In this document: piece by piece, positions 35,438 through 44,034 of the stretch | How the letters are laid out: each line of letters begins with the position of its first letter | Numbering within the stretch: position 1 is the stretch's first letter | Assembly (NCBI GenBank): GCA_019638485.1 | Contig: JAHBTP010000001.1 | Location: forward strand, 620,001-684,000 | DNA length: 64,000 nt | Direction of reading: 5' to 3' | Origin: Ferruginibacter sp. | Lineage (GTDB): Bacteria; Bacteroidota; Bacteroidia; Chitinophagales; Chitinophagaceae | Program-made: the position numbers and the translations under genes | The notes under the pieces: model-generated | What the model was told of the DNA's origin: nothing | Databases searched by the model: none | Seen by the model: the letters and a program-made list of their open reading frames with translations, nothing else

Positions 35438-35464
35438 ATAAGCAGGCTGAGTTTTCAATGTACT

Positions 35465-35472
35465 CAAAGATA
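35465..35472 (-). promoter_or_regulatory. Putative -7 box (TATCTTTG) of the PAP2 gene
   Basis: On the minus strand TATCTTTG sits 27 nt before the ATG at 35437. A TTTTTG run lies 22 nt further upstream, slightly longer than the usual -33/-7 spacing. Confidence 0.45.
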
Positions 35473-35679
35473 TTACTCTTGTTATATGTGAAAGCAAAAA
35501 TCTCAGTCAGGTTATAAGAAAGCGCCCCGGCTATTTGTTTATAATAGATAATAAAAATAGCATTCCGCACAAAAGGCTCTGATGTGCCATAGATAATTTA
35601 CACACTTTCAAAAAGTGATTATTATCCTGTTGATTGAAAAAGGAAGTTATATTTTTATGGATTACAATACATCGGGGAT

Positions 35680-35711
35680 AAAAAAACGGCTTAAGAAAGT
35701 ATCTTAAGCCG
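35680..35711 (-). terminator. Rho-independent terminator of the tRNA-Leu gene
   Basis: On the minus strand a perfect 10-bp stem CGGCTTAAGA / TCTTAAGCCG with a 5-nt loop is followed by seven T (35686-35680). It begins 9 nt after the tRNA. Confidence 0.9.
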
Positions 35712-35719
35712 AAATAATG

Positions 35720-35803
35720 TGCCCAGAACAGGAATCGAACCTGCACGCCCTTGCGAACGACAGATTTTGAGTCTGTTGCGTCTACCAGTTCCGCCATCTG
35801 GGC
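35720..35803 (-). tRNA. tRNA-Leu (anticodon CAA)
   Basis: 84 nt on the minus strand. The acceptor stem GCCCAGA pairs with TCTGGGC, discriminator A. The anticodon arm is ACAGA-CTCAAAA-TCTGT, giving CAA (reads UUG). A long variable arm and T-arm GTTCGATTC are present, as in class II tRNA-Leu. CCA is not encoded. A strong terminator follows. Confidence 0.96.
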
Positions 35804-35945
35804 TGATGGGCTGCAATATTACACTAAAGCATAAATCTGTCCAAATCCATTAGATTGATTTTATGAATTATTATTTGTTTTAATCTTTTCAATTTTAAGC
35901 ACAAATACTAATTGAGTAAAAGTTAGCGTAAATTGCGCAAAAATT

Positions 35946-37169
35946 TTGACGTTGAAAATTGGTTTAATCAGAGAGGGGAAAGTTCCTGCCGACAATCGTG
36001 TAGCACTTACTCCGGCCCAGTGTAGGTGGTTATTAAAAACCCAGAAGGGGCTTGAAATATTTGCTCAGTCTTCTCCCACACGATGCTTTCCTGATATTGA
36101 TTATACTCAGGCAGGAGTGGTGGTGCAAGAAGACATGGCACAATGTGATATTTTATTAGGAATAAAGGAGGTGCCGGTTGATATGCTTATCCCACAAAAA
36201 ACTTATTTATTTTTCTCACATACCAAAAAGCTTCAAGAACATAACCGAAAGTTGATGCGAACCATTATTGAGAAGAAAATTACGCTTATTGATTATGAAT
36301 GTTTAGAGCATGACGATGGCGCTCGCATAATTGGTTTTGGTTTTTTTGCCGGGGTGGTTGGAGCGCATAATGGGATACGTGCTTATGGCTTACGGACTAA
36401 AGCATTTAAATTAGACAAGGTTAATCCAAAGAAAAATCTTCAGCACCTCTTTCATACTTATTTTGGTTTAAAAGTTCCCAATATAAAAATTGCTGTTACG
36501 GGTAGCGGTAGGGTTTCACATGGTTTACTTGAGGTAATGAATTTGCTCGAGATTAGGGAAGTGGATCCCCAGCATTATGTTGATAGGGATTTTCCATATC
36601 CTGTTTTTGTGCATTTAAAAGGTGGAAATTTATATGAGAAGGAAAATGGAGAGTATAATCGGGATGAGTTTCATAAGCATCCGGAATTATATCGTTGTAA
36701 ATTCCCAACTTATATACCTCATACCGATATTTTGATGAATGGAGTGTATTGGGATAAAAATATTCCACGCCTGTTTTCAATGGCAGATTTAAAACGACCT
36801 GACTTTAGAATTCAAACAATAGCGGATATTACTGATGATTTTAAGGGATCTGTACCATGCAATTTAGGAGATTCTTCTATTGATGATCCTGTGTATGGGG
36901 TGGATAGGATATCAGGCGAAAAAACAGCGCCTTATTTACCCGGCTCAATAGATATCATGGCGGTAGGTAATTTACCCAATGAATTGCCAAGAGATGCCAG
37001 CAGATATTTTGGTGAACAAATGATAAAATTTGTATTAGGCGATTTGCTTGCCGGAGGAAGTGAGTTAATTAACCGGGCTACTATTGCAAAAGATGGGAAG
37101 TTGAATACTCTTTTTGATTATATGAGTGAATATGCAGGCTTAAAGCGTAACGGTCATCTTATAGATTAA
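35946..37169 (+). CDS. NAD(P)-dependent oxidoreductase of the alanine/saccharopine dehydrogenase type
   Basis: A 407-residue protein with an AlaDH/PNT-type N-terminal domain ('LKIGLIREGKVPADNRVALTP', 'DILLGIKEVP', 'KTYLFFSHTKKLQEHN') followed by a Rossmann segment 'IAVTGSGRVSHGLLEVMNLL'. The order resembles saccharopine dehydrogenase (lysine-forming) and bifunctional lysine-degradation enzymes, but substrate cannot be told. No ATG fits; the start is a TTG at 35946 or the TTG at 35952 ('LKIGLIRE'). Its stop overlaps the convergent trmN6 3' end by 11 nt. Confidence 0.83.
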   Translation: MTLKIGLIREGKVPADNRVALTPAQCRWLLKTQKGLEIFAQSSPTRCFPDIDYTQAGVVVQEDMAQCDILLGIKEVPVDMLIPQKTYLFFSHTKKLQEHNRKLMRTIIEKKITLIDYECLEHDDGARIIGFGFFAGVVGAHNGIRAYGLRTKAFKLDKVNPKKNLQHLFHTYFGLKVPNIKIAVTGSGRVSHGLLEVMNLLEIREVDPQHYVDRDFPYPVFVHLKGGNLYEKENGEYNRDEFHKHPELYRCKFPTYIPHTDILMNGVYWDKNIPRLFSMADLKRPDFRIQTIADITDDFKGSVPCNLGDSSIDDPVYGVDRISGEKTAPYLPGSIDIMAVGNLPNELPRDASRYFGEQMIKFVLGDLLAGGSELINRATIAKDGKLNTLFDYMSEYAGLKRNGHLID

Positions 37170-37878
37170 GATAAAAATCTTGCAACAATGCGGTAAATGC
37201 TTCTGTATATTTATTATTGTTGTTACGTATTATTATTTCTGAAGACAAAGTGTCTATTCCGGTTCTCTTTTCAATTTGAAAAAATTGTCTGAAAGGTGGT
37301 GATTGTGGCGTGTTGCAAACACTTACTGCTGATGTAATGTGAAGTTCCATATTGCCTGCAAGTAATTTCATCTCCTCTTCCCGGCCTGCAGAAAGCATTA
37401 TAAAAGCGCTTCCCGTTTCTGTTAGGAGTTTGGCTATTCCGTTTAATAATTCATCTAAGGGTAGTACATAGTCGTGTTTGCTCAAATTTTTATGATTTTT
37501 AGGAGACAATAGGCTGTTTGAAAAAAAGGGAGGGTTACAAATTATCGTATCAAACTTATGGGTATTATCTGCTAAAAAACTTCTTAATGTCTTTTGTTGA
37601 AGTGTGAACCTTCCTTTCCATGGAGAGGAATCGAAATTTTTAAGTGCGGTGGCAAATGACTCTTCATGGGGTTCAATACAAGTAAGATGTGCATTAGATT
37701 TCTGCGCAGCCATTAATGCCAGGAGGCCGGTGCCGGTACCAATATCCAGCAGGTGCTTAGTATTGAGTAATTTTTGAGTTAGCCATGCTCCAAATAAACA
37801 AGAATCTGTACACACCTTCATGGCAGCACCATCCTGCCAAATGGAAAACGATTTAAAATTAAAATAGTTATTTGCCAT
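37159..37878 (-). CDS. trmN6: tRNA1(Val) (adenine37-N6)-methyltransferase TrmN6
   Basis: A 239-residue Rossmann N6-adenine methyltransferase. 'LLDIGTGTGLLALMAAQ' is the SAM motif and 'IICNPPFFSNS' the NPPF catalytic motif for N6-methylation of adenine. The start 'FNFKSFSIWQDGAAMKVCTDSCLFG' matches the TrmN6 (YfiC) family. The ATG at 37878 follows the tsaD stop after one base; the alternative GTG at 37890 would overlap tsaD. It is probably translated with tsaD. Confidence 0.9.
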   Translation of the reverse strand: MANNYFNFKSFSIWQDGAAMKVCTDSCLFGAWLTQKLLNTKHLLDIGTGTGLLALMAAQKSNAHLTCIEPHEESFATALKNFDSSPWKGRFTLQQKTLRSFLADNTHKFDTIICNPPFFSNSLLSPKNHKNLSKHDYVLPLDELLNGIAKLLTETGSAFIMLSAGREEEMKLLAGNMELHITSAVSVCNTPQSPPFRQFFQIEKRTGIDTLSSEIIIRNNNNKYTEAFTALLQDFYLNL

Positions 37879-37879
37879 T

Positions 37880-38920
37880 TTACCATTCACTTCTTGCGCT
37901 GGGCACTACTGATAAGGACGAAAAATCTTTATTAAGGTATTTGTAATATGCAGCAATAGCAATCATTGCAGCATTATCAGTACAATATTGAAAGGCCGGT
38001 ATATAGGTGTTCCACCCCTTTGATTCTCCCAAAAGTTTAAACCTGCTTCGCAATTCACTATTTGCACTTACACCACCGGCGATACACACTTCATTGATGC
38101 CTGTTTGTTCTGTTGCTTTTTCTAATTTTTTAAGCAAAATACTTACGAGCCTGTTTTGTACAGAAGCGCAAATGTCATTTAGGTTTTGCGCTATAAATAT
38201 TTTTCTCTCGGTAGTATCTGCAAGAAAATTTTCTTTATATAATGTTGATTTTCCGGCATTATTTAAAAAGTATAAAATGGCAGTTTTTATTCCTGAAAAG
38301 CTAAAGTCTAATCCTGCAATTTTAGGTTCCGGAAAATGGTAAGCATTTGGATTTCCTTTTGATGCATATTTATCTATTAGAGGCCCACCGGGGTAAGGAA
38401 GCCCGAGCATTTTTGCGGTTTTGTCAAAAGCCTCCCCAACTGCATCATCAATAGTTTTTCCAAGTATTTCTAATTGATAAGGAGAGTGACAGCAAACAAT
38501 TTGAGTATGACCACCACTAACGGTTAAACATAAAAACGGGAATGATGGTTTTGGGTTATCAATTAAATTAGCCAAAACATGTGCTTGCATGTGGTGTACC
38601 GCAATAAGTGGTTTGCCGGTTGCTAATGCCAACGATTTGGTGAACTGAGCTCCAACAAGTAAAGCACCAATTAAACCCGGAGATTGCGTAAAAGCGAAAG
38701 CATCTATTTCGGCTATGCTAACCTCTGCACGTTTGAGCGCATCCGTTACAACAGGAATAATTTGTTGCATGTGTGCCCTGCTGGCTAATTCAGGCACTAC
38801 ACCACCGTATTTATGATGAATGGCTTGTGTGGCTATACTATTCGATAAAATTTCTCCATCCCTGCACACTGATGCGGAGGTTTCATCACAAGAAGATTCT
38901 ATAGCAAGTATTAAAGGCAT
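37880..38920 (-). CDS. tsaD: tRNA N6-threonylcarbamoyladenosine transferase TsaD
   Basis: A 346-residue ASKHA-fold enzyme that makes t6A37 in tRNA together with TsaB, TsaE and TsaC. The N-terminus 'ILAIESSCDETSASVC' is diagnostic. The metal-binding motif is 'AVHHMQAHVLANL'. 'GLIGALLVGAQFTKSLA' and 'PYPGGPLIDKYA' follow as in the family, and 'GGVSANSELR' is at the C-terminus. The gene is 7 nt downstream of an ABC permease gene and leads into trmN6. It fits with mtaB (ms2t6A37) elsewhere in the window. Confidence 0.97.
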   Translation of the reverse strand: MPLILAIESSCDETSASVCRDGEILSNSIATQAIHHKYGGVVPELASRAHMQQIIPVVTDALKRAEVSIAEIDAFAFTQSPGLIGALLVGAQFTKSLALATGKPLIAVHHMQAHVLANLIDNPKPSFPFLCLTVSGGHTQIVCCHSPYQLEILGKTIDDAVGEAFDKTAKMLGLPYPGGPLIDKYASKGNPNAYHFPEPKIAGLDFSFSGIKTAILYFLNNAGKSTLYKENFLADTTERKIFIAQNLNDICASVQNRLVSILLKKLEKATEQTGINEVCIAGGVSANSELRSRFKLLGESKGWNTYIPAFQYCTDNAAMIAIAAYYKYLNKDFSSLSVVPSARSEW

Positions 38921-38927
38921 TTTTTCA

Positions 38928-40169
38928 TTATGAACGTATGGCTACTACAGGATCAAGCTTAGCAGCACGAGAAGCAGGAATGATGCCGGCTAAAATTCCA
39001 ACCACAATACAAATTAACAAGGTAGTTCCCAACATTCCTAAAGATATATAAATAGGAAACTTCATCGGCCCTGATAAAATTAGGGTAAGAATATAAACCA
39101 TGATTAAACCAATAGCACCACCTAATATACACAACATAGCTGCTTCTAATAAAAATTCAAATAATATAGTTCGGCTCTTTGCTCCAATAGCCTTTTTTAA
39201 TCCGATTATTGAAGTGCGCTCTTTTACAGTTACAAACATAATATTGGCTATGCCAAACATACCCACAACAAGGCTAATACCGCCAATGATGCTGCCAACA
39301 ATATTAATGGTTACAAATGATTGTGAAATGGCTTCACTCATCGCAGCTACACTATTGAGTGAAAAATTGTCTTCTTCCTTCGGTGAAAGGCGCCTTATTT
39401 GACGCATTATTCCTCTTAACTCCATCATTAATAAATCTACATTAACCTCCGCTTTCCCTTTTACAATTATAATGGGACTGGCAGCCTCTTCATTCATCAC
39501 TTGCTTTACAAAGCGGTATGGAGCCATTATACAATTATCAAAATCCCATCCAATAAAACCTGATCCCTGTTTGGTAATTACACCCACTACCCATAGCTTT
39601 CTCCCTTTAAAATTTATTTGTTTTCCCAGGGCACGGCTTGCAGTTCCAAATAAATTTTCTGCAACATCATATCCAACGAGGCACACCGGCGAACTTTGTT
39701 GAAACTCACTTGGTGAAATGTATCTGCCAAAAGCAAATTCAATAGGTTGTATATTAATTTGATCTTCGTTTATCCCATAAACGGTTGCATTTTGTAAAAC
39801 ATCATTATCGTGTGAAATAGATTCGCTACCTCGCATTAAGAAAGTTACCGACTCAATCAGTTCGGATCGGGTACGAATGGTATTTGCTTCTTCATTCTTT
39901 ATATCAGGTCTGGCTCTAAACTTCCAAAAAGGAATTTTGCTATCCCCGGTGTAATCCCATTTATCAATATAAATACTTGTTGAACCTAATGATTTAACCT
40001 CATTTTGAATATTCCGTTCAAGACTGTTTACCGTTGCCAGTACCCCAATTATGCAAAAAATGCCAAAGGCAACTCCTGTAAGGCTAAGGCCGGTGCGTAG
40101 TTTGTTTTGCTTTAAGTCCTGAAAAGTAACAAGAATAGAGGAGCCTAAAATGGTAAGCATCTTTCGCAT
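38928..40169 (-). CDS. ABC transporter permease (MacB/FtsX type)
   Basis: A 413-residue membrane protein with the MacB-like architecture: N-terminal membrane segment ('LTGVAFGIFCIIGVLATVNSL'), a periplasmic core domain of about 200 residues ('SLGSTSIYIDKWDYTG' onward), then an FtsX domain with three segments ending 'GIIPASRAAKLDPVVAIRS', the typical C-terminus. It should work with an ATPase and an envelope adaptor, neither adjacent. A -7 box lies 4 nt upstream of the ATG at 40169; ATG at 40160 is an alternative. Substrate unknown; a role in efflux or lipoprotein transport is possible. tsaD follows after 7 nt. Confidence 0.9.
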   Translation of the reverse strand: MRKMLTILGSSILVTFQDLKQNKLRTGLSLTGVAFGIFCIIGVLATVNSLERNIQNEVKSLGSTSIYIDKWDYTGDSKIPFWKFRARPDIKNEEANTIRTRSELIESVTFLMRGSESISHDNDVLQNATVYGINEDQINIQPIEFAFGRYISPSEFQQSSPVCLVGYDVAENLFGTASRALGKQINFKGRKLWVVGVITKQGSGFIGWDFDNCIMAPYRFVKQVMNEEAASPIIIVKGKAEVNVDLLMMELRGIMRQIRRLSPKEEDNFSLNSVAAMSEAISQSFVTINIVGSIIGGISLVVGMFGIANIMFVTVKERTSIIGLKKAIGAKSRTILFEFLLEAAMLCILGGAIGLIMVYILTLILSGPMKFPIYISLGMLGTTLLICIVVGILAGIIPASRAAKLDPVVAIRS

Positions 40170-40173
40170 AGCA

Positions 40174-40181
40174 CAAAACTA
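40174..40181 (-). promoter_or_regulatory. Putative -7 box of the ABC permease gene (near-leaderless)
   Basis: Minus-strand TAGTTTTG ends 4 nt before the ATG at 40169. If used, the transcript start falls at or inside the start codon. It lies back-to-back with the prfC promoter. Confidence 0.35.
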
Positions 40182-40273
40182 ATTGTTTACCTCATTACTC
40201 TATATTAAATATTGGTTAAGCATGTTATGTTGTTACAAATAGTAATTGTGTATTTAGAAAATACAGAAATATT

Positions 40274-40281
40274 TACCTTTG
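40274..40281 (+). promoter_or_regulatory. Putative -7 box (TACCTTTG) of prfC
   Basis: TACCTTTG ends 10 nt before the prfC ATG at 40292, leaving only a very short 5' leader. No -33 TTTG at consensus spacing. Confidence 0.5.
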
Positions 40282-40291
40282 CGCCCATTGT

Positions 40292-41872
40292 ATGAAATAT
40301 ACTCAGGAAATTAATAAGCGGAAAACATTTGCGATTATTTCGCATCCCGATGCGGGTAAAACAACACTTACCGAAAAGTTTCTGTTGTTTGGCGGGGCTA
40401 TCCAAACCGCAGGTGCCGTTAAAAGCAATAAGATTAAAAAGCATGCTACAAGTGATTTTATGGAAATCGAACGGCAGCGTGGAATCAGTGTCGCAACCAG
40501 TGTGATGACTTTTGAATATAAAAATCATTTGGTAAACCTGCTTGATACACCGGGGCATAGAGATTTTGCAGAGGATACCTATCGAACGCTCACTGCTGTT
40601 GATAGTGTGGTGTTGGTTATTGATAGTGTAAATGGAGTGGAAGAGCAAACAAGGCGTTTGATGGGAGTTATTTCTATGCGAAAAACACCGGTAATGGTGT
40701 TCATTAATAAATTAGACCGGGATGGGAAAAATCGCTTCGATTTACTTGAAGAGATTGAAAAGGAATTGTCTATTCAGTTGCATCCCATGACCTGGCCAAT
40801 CAATAGTGGGAAGGATTTTAAAGGGGTGTATGATTTAGAAAAAGAGAGCCTTGTGTTATTTACTCCCGGCTCAAAAGCAGAAGATGTTTTGGAGATAAGC
40901 GACTTAGCAGACGCTCGGTTAAATAAAAAGATTGGTGAAAAAGATGCGGCAGTTTTAGCTGAAGATGTTGAATTATTAAGAGGAGTGTATGGTAATTTGC
41001 CGGTTGAGGATTATTTAAAGGGTGATGTGGCCCCGGTATTTTTTGGGAGTGCTGTTAATAACTTTGGTGTAAAAGAAATGTTGGATACTTTCATCCGCAT
41101 TGCACCCACTCCACGCCCAAGAGAAACGACTTCCAAAATAGTAGCTCCTGATGATGAAAAGTTCAGCGGTTTTATATTTAAAATTCATGCCAACCTCGAT
41201 CCTAAACATAGGGATAGAATTGCTTTTTTAAGGGTGTGTAGCGGAAAATTTGAACGTAATACTTATTATCATCATGTGCGGTTAAATAAGGATGTAAGAT
41301 TTAGTAACCCCTATAGCTTCTTAGCGCGGCAAAAAGATGTAATTGAAGAGGCTTTTCCGGGAGATGTAGTGGGTTTATTTGATACCGGAAATTTCAAAAT
41401 AGGGGATACACTTACTGAAGGAGATAATTTTTATTTCACCGGAATACCCAGCTTTTCACCTGAAATATTTAAAGAGGTAATCAATAAGGACCCTATGAAA
41501 ACCAAGCAATTAGAAAAGGGGCTTATTCAACTTACTGATGAAGGTGTGGCTCAATTATTTACTCAATTTGGAGGTACTAAAAAAATTATTGGCTGTGTTG
41601 GTGAACTACAATTTGAAGTAATTCAATACCGGTTGCTTCAAGAGTATGGGGCCTCTGTTCAATTAAATAGTTTGCCATTCTACAAGGCATGTTGGCTGAC
41701 TTCAAATAATGATAAAAAGCTGCTTGACTTCTCTCGATTTAAACAGGCTAATATTGGGGAAGATAAAGATGGTAATATGATTTATCTGGCACAAAGTGAA
41801 TGGTTTTTGAATACCGAAATAACCAATAACCCCGATATTCAATTTCACTTTACCAGTGAAATCCATAAATAG
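40292..41872 (+). CDS. prfC: Peptide chain release factor 3
   Basis: A 526-residue translational GTPase. The G motifs are '[15 protein letters not shown]' (G1), '[12 protein letters not shown]' (G2), '[16 protein letters not shown]' (G3) and '[16 protein letters not shown]' (G4). The latter stretch and the length are typical of RF3 rather than EF-G. RF3 frees RF1/RF2 from the ribosome after peptide release. Convergent with purB, only 9 nt between the stops. A -7 box lies 10 nt upstream of ATG. Confidence 0.97.
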   Translation: MKYTQEINKRKTFAIISHPDAGKTTLTEKFLLFGGAIQTAGAVKSNKIKKHATSDFMEIERQRGISVATSVMTFEYKNHLVNLLDTPGHRDFAEDTYRTLTAVDSVVLVIDSVNGVEEQTRRLMGVISMRKTPVMVFINKLDRDGKNRFDLLEEIEKELSIQLHPMTWPINSGKDFKGVYDLEKESLVLFTPGSKAEDVLEISDLADARLNKKIGEKDAAVLAEDVELLRGVYGNLPVEDYLKGDVAPVFFGSAVNNFGVKEMLDTFIRIAPTPRPRETTSKIVAPDDEKFSGFIFKIHANLDPKHRDRIAFLRVCSGKFERNTYYHHVRLNKDVRFSNPYSFLARQKDVIEEAFPGDVVGLFDTGNFKIGDTLTEGDNFYFTGIPSFSPEIFKEVINKDPMKTKQLEKGLIQLTDEGVAQLFTQFGGTKKIIGCVGELQFEVIQYRLLQEYGASVQLNSLPFYKACWLTSNNDKKLLDFSRFKQANIGEDKDGNMIYLAQSEWFLNTEITNNPDIQFHFTSEIHK

Positions 41873-41881
41873 AACAATTGC

Positions 41882-43216
41882 TTAAATCCCGATATAATTG
41901 GATGGCGTAATTGTCTTCAATTCCTTTTTTACTGCTGCAGATATTTTTAGGCTATTAATAAATTGGTGAATATCTGCCTTGGTAATTTTGTTTTTTCCCC
42001 TTGTTAAGGCTTTTAAGGCTTCATAAGGTTGAGGATAGCACTCTCTGCGTAAAATGGTCTGAATAGCTTCAGCAACCACAGCCCAATTATTGTTTAAGTC
42101 TTCTGCTAATTTCGGCTGATTTAATATGAGTTTGTTTAATCCTTTTGAAATAGATTGAAATGCTATATAGGTATGAGCCATCGGAACGCCAAGGTTACGT
42201 AATACGGTGCTGTCTGTAAGATCTCTTTGCAGCCTGGAAACAGGTAATTTTCCTGCAAGATGTTCTAATATTGCATTTGCAATACCCAAATTGCCTTCTG
42301 CATTTTCAAAATCAATAGGATTTACTTTGTGTGGCATGGCACTACTTCCTACTTCTCCTTTCCTTGTTCTTTGTTTAAAGTAGTCCATGCTGATGTAAGT
42401 CCAAATATCCCTGCAAAGGTCTATGAATATGGTATTGATTCGTTTAATCGCATCAAAGTGAGCAGCCAAGGTATCATAGTGTTCAATTTGTGTGGTGAAT
42501 TGTTGCCGTTCAAGTCCTAATTTTTCCGAAAGAAATTTATCAGCCATTTTTTTCCAATCTTTTTTGGGAAATGCAGCAATGTGTGCATTGAAATTCCCGG
42601 TTGCTCCGCCAAATTTTCCGGTAAAGGGTATATAGCTGAAAAGTTGAACCTGATTTTCTATCCGTTCTACAAATACCATCAATTCCTTTCCAAGACGAGT
42701 GGGTGAGGCTGGTTGACCATGGGTTCTTGCCAGCATAGGAACCGCTTCCCATTCTTCTGATAATTGAAAAATTAAAGATTGCAAATTGAGTAATGCCGGC
42801 AGGTAAATAGTTTCAATCACTTCCTTCCACAACATGGGGATGGCTGTGTTGTTTATATCCTGAGAGGTAAGGCCAAAGTGAATCCATTCTTTTAAATGCT
42901 CCAATCCGATTTGAGTACACAAATCTTTTAAAAAATACTCAACAGCTTTTACATCATGGTTAGTAATTTTTTCTGTTTCTTTAATTCTTTTAGCATCATC
43001 TATTGAAAAATTTTCCACAACATCCCTGAGCAATTTTTTTGTTTTAGCATCCAGCTTAAAAAACTTTTGTTCGGAAAGGAAAATAAAATATTCTACCTCT
43101 ACCATCACCCGATACTTTATTAATCCGTATTCTGAAAAATATGGAATGAGATTATTTGTTTGCTGCTGATAGCGCCCGTCAATGGGTGAAATAGCCGAAA
43201 GTGAAGAAAATTGCAT
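41882..43216 (-). CDS. purB: Adenylosuccinate lyase
   Basis: A 444-residue fumarase/aspartase superfamily enzyme that removes fumarate from SAICAR and adenylosuccinate in purine synthesis. The signature loop is 'GSSAMPHKVNPIDFENAEG'. 'LTSQDINNTAIP' and 'ARTHGQPASPTRLGKEL' carry the catalytic His regions. Length and the 'SAISPIDGRYQQQ' N-terminus match the gamma-proteobacterial/Bacteroidetes PurB type. It is divergent from mqnA (44 nt between starts) with a -7 box 28 nt upstream of its ATG. Confidence 0.97.
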   Translation of the reverse strand: MQFSSLSAISPIDGRYQQQTNNLIPYFSEYGLIKYRVMVEVEYFIFLSEQKFFKLDAKTKKLLRDVVENFSIDDAKRIKETEKITNHDVKAVEYFLKDLCTQIGLEHLKEWIHFGLTSQDINNTAIPMLWKEVIETIYLPALLNLQSLIFQLSEEWEAVPMLARTHGQPASPTRLGKELMVFVERIENQVQLFSYIPFTGKFGGATGNFNAHIAAFPKKDWKKMADKFLSEKLGLERQQFTTQIEHYDTLAAHFDAIKRINTIFIDLCRDIWTYISMDYFKQRTRKGEVGSSAMPHKVNPIDFENAEGNLGIANAILEHLAGKLPVSRLQRDLTDSTVLRNLGVPMAHTYIAFQSISKGLNKLILNQPKLAEDLNNNWAVVAEAIQTILRRECYPQPYEALKALTRGKNKITKADIHQFINSLKISAAVKKELKTITPSNYIGI

Positions 43217-43244
43217 GAATAAATGTGGATTGAGTAAATTTATG

Positions 43245-43252
43245 CAAATTTA
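43245..43252 (-). promoter_or_regulatory. Putative -7 box (TAAATTTG) of purB
   Basis: Minus-strand TAAATTTG lies 28 nt before the purB ATG and inside the 44-nt purB/mqnA spacer. Confidence 0.45.
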
Positions 43253-43260
43253 ATCATCTG

Positions 43261-44034
43261 TTGGAAAGAAAGCTTAGAGTTGGTGCAGTAAGTTATTTAA
43301 ATACTCGGCCCTTAGTATGGGGGTTTGAAAATCATGATTTTTCTAATCGGATAGTGCTTAGTTTTGAATATCCCTCCAAATTGTTAAAACAGTTGCGAGA
43401 TGGAGTTTTAGATATCGGTCTTATCCCTGTTGCCGGGATCCCACAATTGAAAGAGGCATATATTATTTCTGATTATTGTATTGGTGCTCGGGGCAAGGTT
43501 AATAGTGTAGCTATTTTTAGTGAGGTACCTATGGAACAACTTACCCATATCTATCTCGATTATCAAAGTAAAAGTTCGGTTGCCCTTGCCATGCTCTTGC
43601 TAAAGGAATATTGGAAACAGCCTGTTGAATTTATTCCGGCGGAAGAAAATTTTATTCAGCAGATAAACGGAACAAGGGGTGCTGTTGTTATTGGTGACAG
43701 GGCATTGGAATTACTAAGATCTTGTAAATACCATTATGATTTAGCTGAGGCTTGGAATATGCATACTGGCTTACCTTTTGCTTTTGCTGTATGGGTAGCC
43801 AATAAGCCTCTTACTAAGGACTTTATAGCGGAGTTTAATCTGGCAACAGGTGAAGGAATGCATCATTTTGCAGAAATAGTAGCTAATGTTAACTTTCCCG
43901 CTTATGATTTAATGCATTACTATACATACGATTTGGATTATACGTTAGATAACAAAATGAAAGAAGCTATTAATCTTTTCCTCGAAAAACTATCTCTTCT
44001 CAATCCACTTTTGCCACCGGTTTCTCAGCGTTGA
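43261..44034 (+). CDS. mqnA: Chorismate dehydratase MqnA (menaquinone futalosine pathway)
   Basis: A 257-residue protein with the periplasmic-binding-protein-like fold used by MqnA/MqnD. The first strand 'RVGAVSYLNTRPLVWGFE' is diagnostic, followed by 'DGVLDIGLIPVAGIPQLK' and 'VNSVAIFSEVPMEQL'. MqnA makes 3-enolpyruvylbenzoate from chorismate, the first step of the futalosine route, which implies menaquinone made without MenF/MenD. The start is TTG at 43261; no ATG fits. Its last 45 nt overlap the 3' end of the convergent flippase gene. Confidence 0.94.
   Translation: MERKLRVGAVSYLNTRPLVWGFENHDFSNRIVLSFEYPSKLLKQLRDGVLDIGLIPVAGIPQLKEAYIISDYCIGARGKVNSVAIFSEVPMEQLTHIYLDYQSKSSVALAMLLLKEYWKQPVEFIPAEENFIQQINGTRGAVVIGDRALELLRSCKYHYDLAEAWNMHTGLPFAFAVWVANKPLTKDFIAEFNLATGEGMHHFAEIVANVNFPAYDLMHYYTYDLDYTLDNKMKEAINLFLEKLSLLNPLLPPVSQR

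Noticed and set aside
35531..35797. Frame overlapping the tRNA-Leu gene on the same strand
   Set aside because: It reads through the tRNA and its terminator; not a gene.
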